Positions 1 to 12,985 of a DNA stretch of 64,000 bases are shown here, piece by piece (positions within the stretch are counted from its first letter, which is position 1; each line of letters begins with the position of its first letter). The translations under genes and the position numbers were made by a program. The stretch comes from Ulva prolifera. Taxonomy: Eukaryota > Chlorophyta > Ulvophyceae > Ulvales > Ulvaceae. The stretch is from contig CM041199.1 of the NCBI GenBank assembly GCA_023078555.1, positions 248,001 through 312,000 on the forward strand, in the 5' to 3' direction. The notes below the pieces were generated by a model. It was not told the DNA's origin and did not search any database. It worked only from the letters and a program-made list of their open reading frames with translations.

Positions 1-285
1 GCGCATGTGAACACCGGCGCTGTGCAGATGGCCCATGTGGCTACGAGGCACATCGGCAACCACCCCGACCACGCCCGGCGCCGCCACGAGTACATCCGGC
101 AGACACTGACCGACACGCCGGCGGCCTCGCCGTGGCGTGGGGGCCGCGCGCCGCCGCCGACACATGTGCGCGGCGTGCTGCTGAAGACCCGCCGCGTGGA
201 GCCCATGCATGCGCCGCTGCTGATCAAGGACCTCGCCATGAACTTCCGCGCCGCTGCGGCTCCGTTCTCATTCCCTGCCGCTTGA
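1..285 (+). CDS. 3'-terminal exon of a gene cut by the window edge
   Basis: The frame is open from base 1 to a TGA at 283-285 and gives about 94 residues with the high third-position GC seen in the confident exons of this window. The peptide is basic and His/Arg-rich in its first half (for example HVATRHIGNHPDHARRRHEY) and ends in an Ala/Pro/Phe-rich tail. There is no convincing start codon, so I read it as the last exon of a gene that begins upstream of the window, or the last part of one. I do not recognise the family. A chance open frame in GC-rich DNA is possible, but the codon use argues for coding. Confidence 0.4.
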   Translation, partial: AHVNTGAVQMAHVATRHIGNHPDHARRRHEYIRQTLTDTPAASPWRGGRAPPPTHVRGVLLKTRRVEPMHAPLLIKDLAMNFRAAAAPFSFPAA

Positions 286-3200
286 ACCCGAGATCTCTGT
301 CGTCCATGTGGATTGCAGAAGCACACGCCCCGGTGGCCCCGCATATATTAGATGGCACTGGGCTCACATGATATCGCTGGTGGACTGCAGCTGGTGCTTG
401 CCACATGGTGTGACTGAGACGTGGCGCCATGACGAAGCTTCTCAAACAGCTCAATTGCAAGGCCATGTACTCAGGGCCGTGGGAGGCCTGGGCTTGTGCA
501 TGCCAGTCTATTGCCTGTGAAGCTAGCTTGGCTCTGGAGTATGAGATATCTAGGTTGTAGATGTGTCTTCATACCGTAGGTACATGTAGGGTCACCGAGA
601 TGACATTCGGTGTCATAATATCAGGACTCGGCAGTGCACCTTGCTGCCGCCATGTGTTGGGTATACCCTATAGATTAAAACTCCGCGCATGGGCGGCCCT
701 CTGCGCGATCGGAGCTCAGGGCCCAGCCATTATCTCGAGATAGAGTTTGCTGGGGACGTCCGATTGAGCCACCGCAGCCACTGCCGGGCATACGTATACG
801 GTACCGAGAAAAGGGATATTCTATGCTTTTTCTGCCAGAGGAGGTGGCGCCATGCACGTCGAGCCTGTTCGCGCTGTCGAAACACCAGAGCGGAGTGTTC
901 AGGAGGGCAGCCTTGCTATGTGTGCTAGTGTAATGTGGCTCTTAGGCATATGCATGCCTTGTGGCGTTGGCAGCTGCAGCTGGCGCCACGTGCAGACTCA
1001 TGTGAGCCTGAGCGCTCAGGCTCACATGAAGCTGGCGCCATGACTCAAGGGAAACAAGCCTTACAGCAGGATATGCCAACCGGTCACATGCTTCCGCAGC
1101 TATCAGTTGCGCACACAATACCTTTCGTGTGGAACTACACAATCAGTCGGCCGAGCCTCAAGCTGGCAGTGCTGTTTGCGCCCATCAAACGGACAATCTG
1201 GAAGCGCTGAGAACTCCTAAGATTGACAGTCAGCATGCATCGCCTTCGTGTATGCGCTTGGGAGAACGATCGTGGCACCCTCATGCTTCACACACGGAAC
1301 CGGTATCCCGAATAGTTCTACTAGGCTAGTAGCCTCGAGTGACCACTGGTGCTTCAGCTACTCAATTGGGCTTGCCTCGGTGCTGCCCGGTCTGTTCGTA
1401 GGTGGCGCAGGGTACACACGTAGGTAGCACATGCCCTCGTTTGGCTACCTACATCTCTTCACGATCTTTGCATCCGGGCTCCCAGGCGCGAAGCTGCGCA
1501 GATCATGTGCCACAATTGCGAAGACGACGGATACTGGGGGTGGAAGCCGAATTCCCCAGTATTGGGGGTGGCTACGCATCCGCCGCTGTCAACGGCCTGC
1601 ACGATGTGTCCGAGAAGCATTGAATAGCCCCCGGGCGGCGATATGTACATATTGGCACGTGCCAATGCAGCGTGGGGTCGCTGTGCAGCATTTCCGGGGC
1701 TACCACCCAGAAATTGGACCTGAATATTCTGAATTGTTACATATGATCGGGCCCGATGACCCAACACTGTGTCTGTGCACTCGCGATGATCGATTGGAAC
1801 AGCACCATGCATCGATGTCTTGGCATACATGCAGCTCGGCAGTGGGTGCGTGCGGAGTTTCGATCAACAATAGCAGGGGGGTGCAGCGTCGCTGATAGAC
1901 ACGCATGAATGTAGCAGTAAATGCATTCATGAACGGCCTGGCGCAACTGGCTTGTCATATCCGCCGGGCGTGACCTCAACGGCGCCTCGGCGCTGCCCTC
2001 TCGGGCGACGGGATTAGCTGCCCCCCCAGCCCCCGCACCCCCCCATACGCGTTTGAACTTGCTGTGCAAGGTTCGACGGGATCCCGAGCACTACAGTCGA
2101 GAAACTGTCGTCCAATGCCACAAATGCACTACATCGCAGCGCACATTAAATAATTCGCCGCAAAAGCTTTGCTTTCCAAGGTAAGGACAAACAAAGGACG
2201 TCTCGTGTTTCTGCTACTGTTTTGATTCTTTTTGAATGATTGTTGACGAGATTGCGTGCTAGCGAGAGTGGCGTGGTGTACATCCGTCTGGGGAACAAAG
2301 AGGGGGACCCGGGGTGCGTGCAGGTGAGCTTCACGATGTGCATTTCGAGATGTCGCCAAGCCATGCGGTGAAGTGGCGCCCGCGACCAATCCCCACTACA
2401 AGCACGACAGTCACCCGGGAAACGTGCTGATATAGCAAAGTTACAGACGAGCCAGAGAGAGCTGGTATCAGTGCCCATGCCCCAAGATGTCGTCCGTGTA
2501 CTTGCAACAGAGACAGAGTGCGTGATCGACAAATTTGGTACTGAGAGACTCTGCGGACCAAGATAGAGAATACAAAATTGTCACTGCAAGGAGGTGTGAA
2601 GCTTGCAAGATGTGAAGTCCTGTCGTCGTGAGCGTGGCTAGTGTCTGTTGATGCACGCCCACGCGGACGCTCCTCGATGTCTTCCTAAATCGACGGGAAA
2701 TTGAGATCTTTCTACAGTTATATTGCGTCTTAGGTACAGCAGGTCTTGTGCGGCCGTCTGAACTGCTCTTCTGCGTGGGCATTGGCCTGTGTAGATTCTT
2801 GCTGTAGCTGCCACACCCGCCAGATTCCGTAGTTGTGCCGTATGTGCCTGTGAGCACTATATGATTGTGAAAATCGTTATCTCTGTGCTCTTTACGTGCT
2901 GGTGCCTATTCACCCGATGGTCTCAAATCTCGCGGATGTCGCCTCGACTATCCCCGTCGCTGGAGCAGACGAAAGCCGCGTAGACATGGCGATATGAACA
3001 CAACCGTGAGTTCAAGCGATGCAAAAGGTGACAACGCTAGGACCGCTCGATGTTGCTATGCTTGGGACTGGCCTCCACATCTCTCCGTACACACACAAGA
3101 GTCGCAACAGACAGCACAGCTCCAATTACAGGCGGGGGACGGACTCCATATCCTCTCATTGAAGGATCTATCTCCCTCGTAGCTTCCAGTCTGCTCTGTC

Positions 3201-3561
3201 GTGTCCAGCGTCTGTGCCTTGTGTGTTGCACGAACACCAGCCAAGCTGGGGGGGGGGGGGGGGTAGCGCACGCCCAGGCTGCCTTTCACAAGCACACCCC
3301 GCCACCGCACAGATCCAGGCACCCGCCATACTACTCTATTGACAGATTTATGACATGTTGGGCAGTGCAGACCGGCCACAGACTACGACGCTGTGTGACG
3401 CCTATGTGAATCATGCGGATGACAAGACATCGTTCGGCCCATTTGCCATGCCTGCATCAGGACTGATGAGTGTCCTCAGGGCGAGGGGTCAGACGTGAGG
3501 TGCAGCCGATGTGCAGCGCAGGAGTCCAGCACCTCTGCTGCAGCTGCAGCTGCCCGCCGTG
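286..3561. other. intergenic stretch with repeats, no supported gene
   Basis: No open frame here has coding-like composition or a recognisable domain. The stretch holds one hAT-like MITE copy (1668-1769), a short inverted sequence around 967-1036 (TGTGAGCC repeated around the centre GAGCGCTC) and a G tract at about 3246-3263. Overall composition is nearer 50% GC than the coding exons. Confidence 0.5.
1668..1769 (+). mobile_element. hAT-like MITE, copy a
   Basis: This 102-bp element begins CAGCGTGGGGTCG and ends GACCCAACACTG, so its ends are imperfect inverted repeats. Internally it shares the block ATGATCGGGCCCGATGACCC with copies at 5589, 38276 and 61566. The flanking 8-mers (TGCCAATG and TGTCTGTG) match at only about five positions, so the target duplication has decayed or the insertion is old. 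Confidence 0.65.
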
Positions 3562-6017
3562 ATGTGGAGCATCTGCAGCGTGATCGCCTGGGCTGCAGCG
3601 GCCGCCCTGCTGCCACCAGCAGCGACCGCAGCACGCCTCGACTTGTGGCCCACAAGCACCGGCCGGATCCGTGGCCTGAACGAGAGCCGCTACTATGCGC
3701 ACGGAGAGGAGCGAATCGGGTGCGGCCCTCCGCGACACCGTCACGCTCCGGGCCCTTCCGTTGTCTTCTTTTCTCCTGAGGTACCTGTGGCTGGCATGGC
3801 CACAACCATTCTCCAGAGCCGCCACATGCCCCTGAACCTTACCTGCACTCCAACAAGCCGCGTGCTTGTAAGGGGCGAGAGCCACGGCGCCTGCGGCTCT
3901 CGCCGCGGCGCACTGGCCGGGCCTCTCACGCCGCTTCACGCTCCAGCGGCAGCCCGGTGCATGCATGCATGGCGCCCGGAGGCTCCGGAACGCTGGTGCA
4001 GCTCAGCATGACCGCAGCACACCCGCGGCAGTCCCGCGTCGTGGCTATTGGAGCGCCCTCCGGCCGGTGGCTCGGCAGTCACACCCGCGGCCTCCAGAGC
4101 TCTGGCACACGCAGCTCAGCCACCGCGTGGGGCACCCGGCCAGCAGCTCCAGGCCGCCGTGTGGACGTGTTGCCCCGGCGGCCTGCCGCTGCCCCTGCGA
4201 CAGCCAGCAGCGGCAGCCTCGGCGCTCAGTGTGACCCTGCCGCAGCAGCCCCACACACAGCAGGCCGGCGTCAACTCTTCTTTGCTAATGAAGTCAATTC
4301 GCTGCAGCCGCATCTCACGGGCCACGCCGGCGGGTGACACCGGCCAGGTGCTGCTGCAGGTGGGACCTCCCATCCTACGGCACGATCAGGGTGCTCAGCG
4401 GCGTCGCGGCGGGGTCCTACATCGTGTCCAAGGACGACCGCCGCGACGGGCAGAGCGCGTTCATCCGCGCTGACACGGACGCGCAGCTGGCGTCCGTCTT
4501 TGAGTTCTACTACCGCACAGACGTCGATGTGTACATGCTGACGGGCGTGAGCTTCAAGTTTGGCCCCGGCACCGACGACGGCTGGGGCGAACGCATGTGC
4601 GGTTCGCGGGTGGCACTGCCGGGTTGTCTCGAGCCGCGCGGTGCATGCATGCGGTGGCTGGGCCACGTGCATGGCTCTGCTGCAGATGTGCCTGTGCATG
4701 AGCCACAGTACTCGTATATGTCCACGCAAGTGTGCAAGTGCTCCGCGAATATCTCTGCTTCACTTCCGCCGTGCCACGTCACGCCTGTCCGGAAGACCAT
4801 TCACGGTACATCCAATTCGCCACACGCATGTGATCCACTGTATGGCAGAGCGGCGTGGGCTGACTGCGCGCCTGTGCATGAACAACATGCCTGCGTTACA
4901 AGGACAAAGCGAGCGAGGCAGCACCGCGGGCAACATGAACGCAGCACATGAACAGCATGGCCCTGTGCGTGCGTGTCACTGTCATGCGCCGCAAGCACAC
5001 TGGAAACCCGGTCACGAGCAGTCCACTTGCGAGGCTCCGGCTTTAGGTCCTGAGGGGCCGCTGCTGTGACTCTAATCTACCGTGCGTCTATACCACGACC
5101 TGCGTCTGTGTGTGGTGTGTTTATGGGGTGCGGGCAGTGCCCGCATGGCAGGTGGTGTCACCGTGTGGTGCCTCCGAGGGCCAACTGTCGCTGCTTCTCG
5201 CCACCGCTGTGGGTTCCTCACGGAGCCATCACGTATGCATGTGTCCAGTCACATGCCATCAGGCCACACTCGTCGCACCTGTACGCCTCTTGTATGCATG
5301 CCTGGCATCTGTGAGTGATGTGGTCTGCCTTCTCCCGTTGCTGTGTTGGCTGCAGTGTTCTGGCGCCGCAGCTGGGCAGCCTCGCTCTCGAGGACTGAAT
5401 GTCAGGCAGCCTGCCATCAACCCAGATGCAGGCGTTAGTTTGCTAGAATCCCTGAAGTATGCTGATATCTGATGAGGCCGTTTGGCGAGGCCGAACGAGG
5501 TCACGTGTGTCCACGATCGTGATCACCCTCGGCCAGTGAGCTTCCCTCCCCCGACAGTACACACCCCCTCGACCCATTCGGCGTGCACCAGTGTTGGGCA
5601 GCCTCGCAGAAGCTTCAGGTCTGCCACCGGCAAATCAGACCCAAACAATCGGAATTGTTCTGCGTGGTCGGGCCCGACGACCCAGCACTGGTCCACACAC
5701 GGTGGCAGCGGCGGCCTGCGTGCAGGTGCCTCTCAGTGCATGGCACGCTGCCGGACGACACGCTCCCCAACGACGAGACGCGCGTCATCGCGCACCAGTA
5801 CCAGAGCCTGCTGCGGGTGTGGAAGTTCACGGCGCACGCGGACGGCGGCTTCGTGATGCAGCCGATGCCCCACTGGACCGGCGGCAACGAGCAGAAGGAG
5901 GCCGGGTACTACCTCGCCGTCCCGGAGGACGTCCCGCCGCGCGACGAGCAGAGCAGGTTTGTGTCCGTCGTGAAGGATGCGGACAAGGCCGCCCGCGTGG
6001 AGATCGAGGTGCCGTGA
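3562..6017 (+). CDS. secreted protein of unknown family, multi-exon
   Basis: The ATG at 3562 opens a clear signal peptide (start MWSICSVIAW, then Ala/Leu-rich, cleavage probably near TAARLDL). Exon 1 runs to about 3867 (donor GTAAGG). A probable exon near 4270-4330 (peptide QLFFANEVNSLQPHLTG) joins in phase to an exon at 4360-4596, whose product has an acidic, aromatic-rich, beta-like stretch (VFEFYYRTDVDVYMLTGVSF). This joins in phase to the last exon, 5726-6017, ending EIEVP-stop. The link from exon 1 to the second exon is not phase-resolved, so an exon or splice choice may be missing. The product is probably exported or cell-surface. The last intron carries a MITE copy (5589-5690). I do not recognise a domain. 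Confidence 0.55.
5589..5690 (+). mobile_element. hAT-like MITE, copy b
   Basis: This 102-bp copy begins CAGTGTTGGG and ends GACCCAGCACTG, with the family core GGTCGGGCCCGACGACCC. It lies in the last intron of the secreted-protein gene, about 35 bp before that intron's acceptor. No clear target duplication remains (GCGTGCAC against GTCCACAC). Confidence 0.7.
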
Positions 6018-9000
6018 GGCGGCGGGCGCACGCAGGCGGGCGTACGCTCCGTCTGGTGGATGTGTGGCTTTGGGGGCGTGTACTAGTGAATGTGGCGGGC
6101 CGGCGTGGGGGCGGCATGGCAGGGCATCGTAGTGAGAAGTCCTCGGACTCTATTGCAATGTAGCTTTCTGTGTGTGCTGTGAGAAGGGTGGCCGTTCCTT
6201 ATGCGGAGATGATACAGGGATGGTGTCAGAGTGCTGCTCCCCCCCCGGCCGACACGCTCTCTCCAGGAGGGGGCCCCCACGGGGGTGATGAGGGTGTCGG
6301 GGGCCGGCGTCGCCGGCTGACGTACACACCTGCTCTGTGCATGTTCCGCCAGTGCAGCAGGGCACAGGAGGTGGCTGCTGATGCAGTCGGGGGCTGCATG
6401 ACGAGTCTACTCCCATGTGCTGTTTTGTTTCCTTATGAAGACCTTGAACCAGGGTGGATCAGGGAATGTGTGTCACAAGGGCAGGGAGTCAGGGAGATGC
6501 TTGTAACCATGCTACTGTTGTGGAAGGTGCTGCCATCGAGCCTGTTATCAACGCCCTGGCATTGGACACACGGGCTTGCCTGCCCTTTGTTTTAAAATTT
6601 TTTCAAGCAGGACCCTGAAGCAGAGGACGACACATTGCTTTACTTCACACGGTGCGGCCCGACGCAGCCGCACCTGCAGCCACGCTGCCCGCAACACAGT
6701 AAACGTAAAGTACAGCTAGACTCACTGAGCTGTATCGTCTTGCAATCCACCAGACAGAGCGTTTAGCAGAGTCCCCTGGAGAAGCTCAAGGCCGCGGCCG
6801 CCCGGGGGTGTGTTCGTGTGGAGATAGCGTCGGCTGTTGCCAAGCGTCTGCATCTTGCAGCCCCCTGCAGGGCGAGTCGTGCCCTGCAGTACTTGAAGAA
6901 GAATCCGCTCAACATGCGCCCTCGCCGCGGCTTACCCTCGCGGCGGGCTGCAGCTGCGGGGCATGCATGGCACTGCCAGCCCCAGAGGGCCCCACAGCCA
7001 CACGGTGCTCAAGGCGGGCACCCGCCTTTGCCACCAGTGGAGGCCTGGCCTGCCCACAGTCAAGCTGACCCTGCTTCAAGAGGTGCGCATATGGCCGGTT
7101 AGTGTGACTTGGGGCAAGAGGAGGTTGTCCTGGTGAGGAGGGCCAGACGTTGTGGATCATGGCCCTGCCAGTGGACTTGACAAGGGCCATTGAAATTTGA
7201 CATGCATCCACCTTGAATGGCCATGATGCATACGCCAATGCAATTTGAGGCTGAGACAGCATACACGGACACTTGTATGATCAACCTGCAGCTGCAGCTA
7301 TACCATCCTAGCTCAAGCAGCCCAAAATTCCAATCAAGAATGCAATTGCAACATTGCTTGCTGGGCAGCCTTGCTTGTGAGTTGTGAAAGCCATATCTCG
7401 AGATACGCATGCTTCGTGTTGGCAGGGAACTCCCAGAATCTGGCAATCCAGGCTATCACAATCACTGCAGATCTCTCTAGTTATTCAGGGTCAACACAGC
7501 TGTAGGGTTGGTCAACAGGGTCGCCGCGGCCGGCTGTTGCTCAAAGTCCAACATTAACCACCAAACAATCCCTATCTCGAAGCTGCAGGCTAGGCAGTGA
7601 GCAGCTGGTGGTATGTATTGTACGTGCGCATTGTTCTCCGCAACACATGGAGGTGAACGCTGACAGGTGTACGTTCGACCAGCCGTGAACGCGTACGTAA
7701 GTGCTACCAGAGCCAGGGTTCCCAGCTGTGGGGTCATCCAGCAAACTGGTCTAAAGCCATGATGCATCTGCAGCTGGAGTGCCCGAGTCACAGCATGCGC
7801 AGAAAGCGACCCACACGTGACGGAGAGGTAGGTGACGCCGCTGCAGCCGCACATGAATCAATTGACACAGTATGCACGTACATGCAATTGCTTAAGCCAG
7901 ACCGTGGCCGCTCGACAGTCGAATCGACACCCCTCGACACCACATGCATGGTGCACCAAGCCACCCAGCTACATGACTCCACACTGCAGATGAGGGCAGC
8001 TGCCAATGTAGGCAGCTGGGCAGCTACCCCGCCATAGTACCAACTTGAAATACATCCACACCCGAACATATCCGCACCCGATTATACAAACATTGTGCTC
8101 CATGTGGGGCTTCAATCATTGGCTGGAATCACCGGCAGGGCAGGGCTGTACACGTGGTACACTTGTGCCCAGCCCAGTGCCATGAATGAGTGGATTTAAA
8201 TTTGCGAGTGGATTCCGAGAAACGGCTCGATGCCGGCCTCTGTCCTTTGTAACTATACAAACATCCACACGCTGCATCTGCCCTAACGGGCATGCACGGA
8301 ATTCATTTTAAGTGGTGAATGATTAGTCTTGTACAGACGCTTGCTTGCCTCCTGCGGTGGTGCCTGCAATCATGCCTGGCCTCTGTCCTGTGTAACTCGA
8401 AACATCCACACCCTGTCCAAACATGTGCACTGTCCGGCAGCCTGCGGCTGATCTGCATGCGCAATTAATTGACAATCGGCTCATAGGCGTTTGAGGCCCA
8501 TTATAAGTTGTTTACACTGTCTGAATGGGCCCCGGGGTTCCCAGTTTGGCCCTTTGACGTGTGGTCCCGCTTATTTACAGTTGCCAATGCCCTGCAAAGA
8601 CATGGCTGATGGCGTCCAGAGTGACTTTACTTCACTCTTCCAGAACAATCCAGCACAACTAAGCCACAGGCAACACCCTACGCAGCCGCCCAACACCGCC
8701 CGCGCCCCAACCGCTGCTGCAGTCCTCAAGTGTAACGGCTGTGTGTGCACATGTTGACGCTGCGAGAGGATTCTGTGTTGCCTTTGTTGTCTGGACCTGT
8801 TCGCGTTGTTGTGAGCACAGCGCTTAGCATATGAGCTCGATCGCCGGCTTGCATCTTCTGCCGGATAACGCGAGCGCCGCTCCATGTACAGCAGCTACAC
8901 GCGAGTGAGTGCGAACTTGCAGCGCTCTTGTACACGACATGCATGACATATGTCATGCGCAAGATTCAATGAAGTTCATGTATTTCCGCCACTGCTGCCA

Positions 9001-9454
9001 TCGCAAGGCTCTGCGATTTTGAAGTATGTAACTCGATGGCGACGGCATACGATCCACAGGAACCTGAACGGCAGCCGTGGTTCTCCGAAAACAGAATTTT
9101 ACCGGCGGTACCGGTTGTCTGTGGCTGCGGCGATGTGCCGGAGTTTGAGCGCGTCGTTCGCAGGCCACGTTGGCACAATGCATTTGCGAATTCTTGACTC
9201 GTGTTATGCCCGTCGCTATCCAATGCACAGCATCGAATTACCAATGGCACATTAAATTCCGGAATCATCCTGCGTCTCGCTGACGAAATGGATACACGTC
9301 CCGGGACGGCCCGCCGCTTGCTCGACCTCTGCAGATCTGTTTGCTAGCTATAGACTACCGCACTGTCGTGTGTTTGAGCAGAGACCGCCCCACTCACGCC
9401 CAAAGTGTCACTGCAACTATCAAGCTCTTATTGCAGTGGTCCGTCAGCCTGATA
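6018..9454. other. intergenic stretch, no supported gene
   Basis: This stretch has short open frames on both strands, but none has a domain, a signal or consistent codon bias. GC-rich patches near 6900-7080 could be a diverged exon, but I could not build a spliced frame. Several short CTGCAGC palindromes and scattered GCATGCATG-like words are present. Confidence 0.45.
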
Positions 9455-11318
9455 ATGAAGCTGGCTGTCGTCACGTTCGCCGCGGCAGTGTGCTGCTTGG
9501 ATGTCTCGGTACGGCCTCAGCTATTACAGCATTTCCATGGACATGATCAGTTTGGGCCTTTGAATTCCAAAGCTAGACCGGGTATTTCAAGTCATCCTTC
9601 TGCTGGAGATACGTTGCTGCAGCCTTGGGTCCATTGGGGCAGCTGGGCGGATCGGTCAGCCCAACCAACGATGAAAGCGTGCTCGTACGCCGAACGGTAA
9701 CGAGCGTCACTAGCCCCCTTCCAAGTTCGACTGCCATTGCTGCTGATAGATGCTATATTGCAGGCGCGGCAATTGCTCGCACGACCGGATCCTCAGCCAT
9801 CGGACGGGCTTCTGTTTGGCGTGGGGAATGCGACATGGAGTGGCACACCTCGGATTGTCTCTTGGCATCCGCTAGCGACGGTGTATGACAATTTTCTGAC
9901 ACCTGAAGAATGCGACTATCTTCTTAACAAGGCACGGCCAATGATGGAGCCTGCAATGATAGTGAACAGCGAGCAGCACATTCACAAGAAGTCCCCGGCA
10001 CGGACGAGCCACGGCGCTTTCTTCGACAGCTTTGAAGACGAAGTCATGTCAATGATCAGCCACAGAATAGCGCACGTCGCCAAGGTCCCGCCTGGTGTGC
10101 CACTAAACCAAGCTGCGCAGCGATGCCGCATGCCGTTGCGATGACACGGACAACTGCACGCTTTCCAAACTGCCCGAAGCTTCACACGTGACCATCGCCG
10201 TGCTGTTCAGAGAACTTGGAGCCGTACCAGTTCATGAAGTACGGCGAGAATGAACAGTACGTACGGCACGTTGATTACTACAACCGCGAGGAGCGCTTCT
10301 TCGGCCACGACTTGGACAAGTTCGGAGGGCAGCGCATCAAGACTGCACTGCTGTACCTCACCACAGCTGAGCAAGGCGGAGAGACCGTGTTTCACAAAGC
10401 AGCAAAGAATAACAGCGTCGGCCTCAACAGCTGTGCTGGCAAGTGCGATCCTGCTTATCCTCCCTCCCAACTTCACAGTGCAGCGAGCTCAGAACAGCTG
10501 CTGCATGCTGCTCTGCACATGACTGTCCGAGAGATGTGCCACACCGAGACTGTTTTGACAATCAGATTGCTACATCCAGCGTACGAAATGACCACCCAGA
10601 AATCTCCGCGGCGCTTACGCCCTCCCACACATACACCCCAGCATGCCACACCATGACCGCCCCACGCGGCCGGAGTCACAGTGACAATAACAGCAATACC
10701 GGCAGCGCTGCCGGCATGGCCCCGGGGCCTGTGCGAACACGCCATGGATGCCTGCACCAGCACTATCATTGAGCCAACCCCCAACAGACAATATCACCAC
10801 AAGCAAAGCTCTTCGGCTGCTTCCGACAGGAGACCTTTGTCGACGTGTGCTATGGCTACAGGGGCACCGCCGTCAACGTCGTCGCCGGGCAGCTCCTCGT
10901 CTTCCACGACATCCTTCCCAACGGCGAGCTCGACCCGATGACGTCGCACCAGAGCTGCCCGGTGCTGTCCGGCGAGAAGGTTGTCGCGGTCCGCTTCATC
11001 CGCGAGGAGGAGTGCCGAGTCAACAAGTTCTTCTCGTGGCGCAAGTGGAACGGCAACGTCTTCTGCGAGGACGACCACACGCGCTGCGCGGAGTGGGCGG
11101 CGCGGGGGCACTGCACGACGTCGGACCGCGCCCTGCGGGAGCGCATGGTCGGGGACGCGAACTGGCCGGGATTCTGCGAGCGCACGTGCGACGACTGCCG
11201 GCCGCTCGAGGAGACGGTCGTGGCGCTGCGGAAGGAGCTGGGGCAGGTGACGCCGGCGGAGGCGATGCCGGGGCGGCGGCAGCATGCGGAGATGCGCATG
11301 GGGGAGGTGTATGTGTAG
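9455..11318 (+). CDS. prolyl 4-hydroxylase with C-terminal ShK domain
   Basis: This is a 2-oxoglutarate/Fe(II) dioxygenase that hydroxylates proline in secretory-pathway proteins, in algae mainly cell-wall glycoproteins. Exon 1 (9455-9508) encodes a signal sequence (MKLAVVTFAAAVCC). Exon 2 (9764-10094) and exon 3 (10211 to about 10432) join in phase; exon 4 (about 10804-11318) ends in TAG. The iron site is visible as HVD in QYVRHVDYYN and the distal His in MTSHQSCPVLSG; the following GEK supplies the 2-oxoglutarate-binding Lys. GGETVFH and LPNGELDP are family landmarks. The C-terminal ShK-like domain has six Cys, from FCEDDHTRC to FCERTCDDC. Total is about 365-375 residues. The exon 3/4 junction is uncertain by a few codons. 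The location is inferred as ER/Golgi lumen or membrane. Confidence 0.9.
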
Positions 11319-12641
11319 CCACAGGGTACAGGCCAGGTGGACGCGTGGCCACAGGTGGCGCGGCGGTCGCACAGCACTGCAGCATCCCGGGGGGGGGGGA
11401 GGAAGTTGACCCATCCATACTGGTAATTGGTGAAGCCGCCTGTGCTGGCGAAGCGAGTAGTGCGTGTGCGAGGTGACCGCCATGCGGCCTCCGCCCCACG
11501 TTTGTTGGAAGCCGCTTGGCAGCCGCTCGCTGGGTGTCTTGAGCCACCCTGAGCGTGCCACATGGCCCAATGCATGCAACACACAGGCGCCACACACATG
11601 TCTATATCCCGCAGGCTGAGGCGGGCGCCGTCAGGGGTGTCGCCACGGCGGTGGGCGTGTGAGTCTGTGCCGCACGTGCTGACGACCCACCGTGCGCGCA
11701 GCATGCATGTAGGCCGCAGCGCGATAGCTCTGCTGCAGGGGCACTGTGTCTGTCTGTGTCCAGCACGCTTACCACTAGATTTGCAGCGGGCGTCTGTGAC
11801 GCTGCAGTGGCGTGGCATGGCGCTACGCCACTGTGGTGGCGCGCCTCCTGCTGCAGGAGGAGGCAGCTGCCACACGCTTGAGCTTACATCGCTTTGACCC
11901 TGACCGCCTCAGTGTGGGCCTCTGCTCCCGCTCTGCATGGAGCCGGCTAGCCCCAGGCTGCGGCGCCCGAGCCCTACGGCGAGTCGACTGGCGCTATGCA
12001 TGGACGGCATGCGTGTGTCCATGCATCGCGCCAGCTGTACTTGCGAGGCAGGCCCATGGTGCAGAGTGGCGTGAGTGCGTCACAGCGGCAGAGGCGCGCG
12101 TGCATGGCCGGGCCCAGGAGGACGTGCCGTGGCCACGAGTGTCACTGTGGCCACGAGTGTCACCGTGGCCATTGCTGCTGCAGCGGTGCGAGCGCGCCGA
12201 ACCGATGCCGGGTGGCAATGGCGGTGCGAGGCGCGCTTGCAGCAGTTTGTGAAAGTGTGTTTGAGACCGATATCAGTCCGAGTAGACTGGAGGGGTGTGT
12301 AGCAGCGATTGCGTTGAGGGTGGTAGAGGAGTTGGCGGCTGGAGGGTGAGCTGAAGCTGAGAGTGCAGGTGACGCTGTGGCAGCTATCCCGGCGTTTGCC
12401 TGCTGTCTGTAGCGTTCCGTGTAGTGGGCCCAGAAGCGATTGTTGCAGAGAGGTTTGCCTTGGAGAAGTTTTAAGTTACAGGTGATTTTGATACGTGTTG
12501 CGGGGCTCAGTTTTGCCCAGGGCTACTGCCTTTGGGCGTTGTGTAACTGTATGTGCTGCTCAGGCATGAAGAAGTTGCCGCAAGAGCGCAAGTGCGCTGG
12601 TGTTTGGCAGCCTGTGATCTGCTGCATGCTACTGTAAGTCA

Positions 12642-12683
12642 GTGGCAATCCATTGGTGTAGGGGCCATGCCACTGGATTGCCA
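12642..12683. repeat. imperfect palindrome of the CAATCCAGTG hairpin family
   Basis: Arms GTGGCAATCCATTGG and CCACTGGATTGCCAC flank a short GGGGCC-containing centre. The same arms recur at 16404-16444 and 45671-45707, so this is a dispersed family rather than a chance hairpin. Confidence 0.6.
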
Positions 12684-12864
12684 CAACAACCGTAGCCGCG
12701 ATGGACTCGACTGGCGTCTGAGTGCGGGATGTACAGTGAATCATGTAGAGTGAAAATCGTGACGCAACAGGCTGCAGCATCAGGAGCAGAATCTGGAAAC
12801 TCGTGGGTTGTGCTGCAAAGAGGAAGCCTGAGCGGCCGGTGGCATCACCAAGCAGGCAGGACAG

Positions 12865-12985
12865 CAAGCGCAGTACAGCAAGCGCAGTACAGCAAGCCCT
12901 GGGGCTCCAGACCGTCACCTGCGGCTCATCTGGGGCTCCAGACCGTCGCCTCGGGCACATCTGGGGCTCCAGACCGTCGCCTCAC
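12865..12985 (+). repeat. compound tandem repeat (14-bp and about 32-bp units)
   Basis: A 14-bp unit (AGCAAGCGCAGTAC) occurs about two and a half times, followed directly by about three copies of a roughly 32-bp unit starting TGGGGCTCCAGACCGTC. The units differ by a few bases. There is no coding context. Confidence 0.75.

Noticed and set aside
10856-11875. A 339-residue minus-strand open frame
   Set aside because: It is antisense to the last prolyl 4-hydroxylase exon, whose plus-strand product has diagnostic motifs. High GC3 creates long antisense frames.
11812-12252. A 146-residue plus-strand frame
   Set aside because: It is rich in Arg/Trp/Cys/Ala with a repeated WPRVS motif that comes from a short DNA tandem repeat. 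No domain or splice partner was found.
12865-12985. A CRISPR-like array
   Set aside because: The repeats are contiguous tandem units without unique spacers, in a eukaryotic genome.
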